Origin: CAVXHV01 sp963761445
Lineage (GTDB): Bacteria; Planctomycetota; Planctomycetia; Isosphaerales; Isosphaeraceae
Assembly: GCA_963761445.1 (NCBI GenBank)
Contig: CAVXHV010000004.1
Span: 3,968,001-4,032,000 of the forward strand
DNA: 64,000 nucleotides
Direction of reading: 5' to 3'
The number at the start of each line of letters is the position of its first letter. Position 1 is the first letter of the stretch. Both the position numbers and the translations under genes were made by a program. Shown here piece by piece: positions 61,984-64,000 of this stretch. The notes beneath the pieces are model-generated. The model did not search any database. It was not told the origin of the DNA and saw only the letters and a list, made by a program, of their open reading frames with translations.

Positions 61984-64000
61984 TCCCAGAGAAGCGGGTG
62001 GGCTCGCTCCAGAACCCGCAAAGGGTGCGAGCGATGCGCCCGGGTGGGGAATCATGCCCGGCACCGTGGCCTCCCCGCCCGATGCGGCCGTGATCGCCAA
62101 GATTGCCAACGAGCTTTTCGTCGCGTTGTCGGGCAATCCGGTGCCTCCGGCCGGCGCCCACACATCGGCTTGGCCGCCAGTGTCAGCACCCGGGGGGTCA
62201 GAAGTCTCAGTTCCGGCCAAGCCTCAAGGTGCCGGGCTGCTACCCCCAACCGAGACTGACCCCCGCACGCTGCCCGCTTCCCCGATGGGCGCAGCGGCTG
62301 TCGTGCCTGCGAACCCCGCTGCAGTTCCCACGCAAGGCGTGCCCGGCTCGCCAGCCACCGCGTTTGATGGAGCACGGGCGCCGTTCCTGAATGCTTCACC
62401 GGTGTTCCCCGCCACACGCGAACTGTTCTCCTTGCCGAACGTGCCGGGGGCGCAATCGCCTCCGGGCCTTCCCTCGCTACCTTCAGCGAAGTCGCCGACG
62501 CAGCCAACCGAGGCCGAGCTCCGCGCGTTGCCAGCCTCGCTGGGAGATGCGACGCCGCTTGTGCCCGAGCCATCCGGCTCAGAAGCTGCCGGGGCGGCGC
62601 CTGGCTCCTCGCCCTACTTTCTCGACGGGCACTCAGGTAAGGCGGCCCCTTTCAACGCTGCCCCCTTCTTCCCGGCGACGAGCGACATATTCAACTTGCC
62701 TGGAGTACCCGGTCTTCAATCGTTTCCGGGTAATCCAGCGCTGCCTTCGTCGCCGGACATCGCTTCGCCAAGCCAGGCTGATCTGCGCGCCATCCTCGCC
62801 TCGCTACCGGGGGCAACGGCAGCCGCGACCGTGATTCCGGACACCGTTTCGTCACCACCAGCGGTACCCGGCTGCGCCGTCTTACTCCGTCGGCGGAGAG
62901 AGAGCCGCACCTCTGGGCGCGATGCCGTTGCTCGAGTTCCGGCCTGAGATGGTGCCGAACCTGGAAGCATCCAAGCGCCCGTTCGACCCCTACGTGATCC
63001 GGGGTGACTTTCCCATCCTGCAGGAGCGGGTGAATGGACGTCGGCTGGTCTGGCTTGATAATGCGGCCACGACTCAGAAGCCCAGCGCCGTCATCGACCG
63101 CCTCTCATCCTATTACCGCCACGAGAATTCCAACGTCCATCGCGCTTCACACACCCTCTCGGCACGGGCTACCGATGCCTTTGAGGGCGCGAGAGAGAAG
63201 GTGCGGCGTTTCCTGAATGCCTCTTCTACGCGCGAGATCGTGTTCGTTCGCGGCACGACCGAGGGGATCAACCTCGTCGCCCAGGCCTGGGGCCGGCGCT
63301 ACGTCGAGAAGGGCGACCAGGTGGTGATCACCTGGCTCGAGCACCACTCCAACATCGTGCCCTGGCAGCAACTGTGCGCAGACAAAGGCGCTTGCCTGCG
63401 GGTGGCGCCGGTCGACGATCGCGGCCAGATCATTCTGGAGCAGTACGAGAAGCTCCTCGGGCCGCGCACACGCATCGTGGCTCTCAGTCACGTATCGAAC
63501 GCGCTGGGCACGATTTTGCCGGCCCGCGAGATGGTCGAAATCGCTCACCGCCATGGCGCGCGCGTCCTGATCGACGGGCGCAGTCCGTCGCGCACATGCG
63601 CGAAGATGTGCAGGCGCTCGATTGCGACTTCTTTGTCTTCTCCGGGCACAAGATCTTCGCGCCCACGGGGATCGGGGTCGTTTTTGGAAAAGTGGACGTC
63701 CTGGATAACACCCCGCCCTGGCAGGGCGGAGGGAGCATGATCGCGGACGTCACTTTCGAAAAGACCGCCTACCATCCGGCGCCAAAGCGGTTCGAGGCCG
63801 GCACCCCGAACATCGCCGATGCTGTGGGGCTCGGGGCCGCGACTTGACTACCTCAGCGAGGTTGGTCTCGAAAACATAGCGCGCCATGAACATGATCTCT
63901 TGACATACGCCGCTGCCATGCTCAATACCGTGCCCGGCCTGCACATCATTGGCACCGCGGCCGAAAAGGCAGGTGTGATCTCCTTCGTTCTGGACGAATT
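61970..64000 (+). CDS. Encapsulin cargo cysteine desulfurase (SufS-like) with long repetitive N-terminal domain; 3' end outside window
   Basis: PLP-dependent desulfurase that removes sulfur from cysteine; encapsulated forms pass it to a sulfur store inside the shell. Residues 1 to about 335 are Pro/Ala/Ser-rich and disordered, the region that binds the shell in this family. A short amphipathic stretch AVIAKIANELFVALSG lies at 40-55. Then repeats: TETDPRTLPAS 94-104, TEAELRALPAS 180-190, SQADLRAILAS 268-278. The enzyme starts at FDPYVIRGDFPILQERV and shows WLDNAATTQKP, NVHRASHTLSARAT, RGTTEGINLVAQAWG, EHHSNIVPWQ, SHVSNALGTILP and the PLP-lysine motif FSGHKIFAPTGIGVV. The active-site cysteine region is beyond the window. 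Frame breaks near 62873 (extra T), 63577 (missing G) and 63842 (extra A). The start overlaps the shell gene by 14 bases. Confidence 0.93.
62250..62930 (+). repeat. ~87-residue repeats in the cargo-loading region
   Basis: Two full units and one degenerate unit. Anchors recur at residues 94, 180 and 268 ((T/S)(E/Q)(T/A)(D/E)xR) and PF-(N)-ASPVFPATRELFSLPNVPG at 138-160 matches PFNAAPFFPATSDIFNLPGVPG at 227-248. The third unit fades (SYSVGGERAAP, then PLGAMPLLEF) into the enzyme domain. DNA copies have diverged, so this is not a recent error. Confidence 0.8.

Overview
The window looks like a GC-rich planctomycete chromosome, probably from the Isosphaeraceae/Gemmatales side of the phylum (inference). 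The reasons are a giant secreted protein at each end of a kinase array, both with an N-terminal LEPR-XLL-type motif; ECF sigma factors next to very large Ser/Thr kinases with WD40 or TPR tails; a DUF1592/DUF1552 secreted pair; and a CcsA-like cytochrome c maturation protein. No rRNA, tRNA, CRISPR array, phage gene or transposase was recognised.

Layout. 1-10513 (-): 3' part missing, a >3500-residue surface protein made of beta-helix repeats, PKD-like domains and a 28-residue RTX repeat array. 10874-13644 (-): Ser/Thr kinase with TPR tail. 13844-27572 (+): ECF sigma factor, a tandem pair of 1448-residue kinase/beta-propeller/TPR proteins, then a kinase/AAA-ATPase/TPR protein. 27736-35916 (-): an operon of ECF sigma factor and two kinase/WD40 proteins. 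36389-53726 (+): a ~5780-residue beta-strand-repeat protein ending in Ig-like and MBG-like domains. 53921-57925 (-): DUF1592 cytochrome-like protein followed by DUF1552 protein. 58143-60726 (-): CcsA/ResC-like haem handling protein. 61054-64000 (+): family 2A encapsulin shell gene overlapping the gene for its cysteine desulfurase cargo, which runs off the window.

How the parts fit. The middle of the window is a signalling block: six Ser/Thr kinases and two ECF sigma factors in about 25 kb, each sigma gene directly upstream of a kinase gene, bracketed by two giant surface proteins that are natural candidate targets. The right end holds the most interesting system: a sulfur-metabolism nanocompartment. 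Its cargo has an unusually long disordered N-terminal region built of about three ~87-residue repeats, and its transcript seems to begin with a ~200-nt leader ending in a strong intrinsic terminator just before the shell gene.

Quality warning. Most long genes are broken by single-base indels (about 33 in 64 kb), including in proteins that are otherwise perfectly conserved. I read these as uncorrected long-read errors, not as pseudogenes, and give joined coordinates for the intact gene with the approximate break points.
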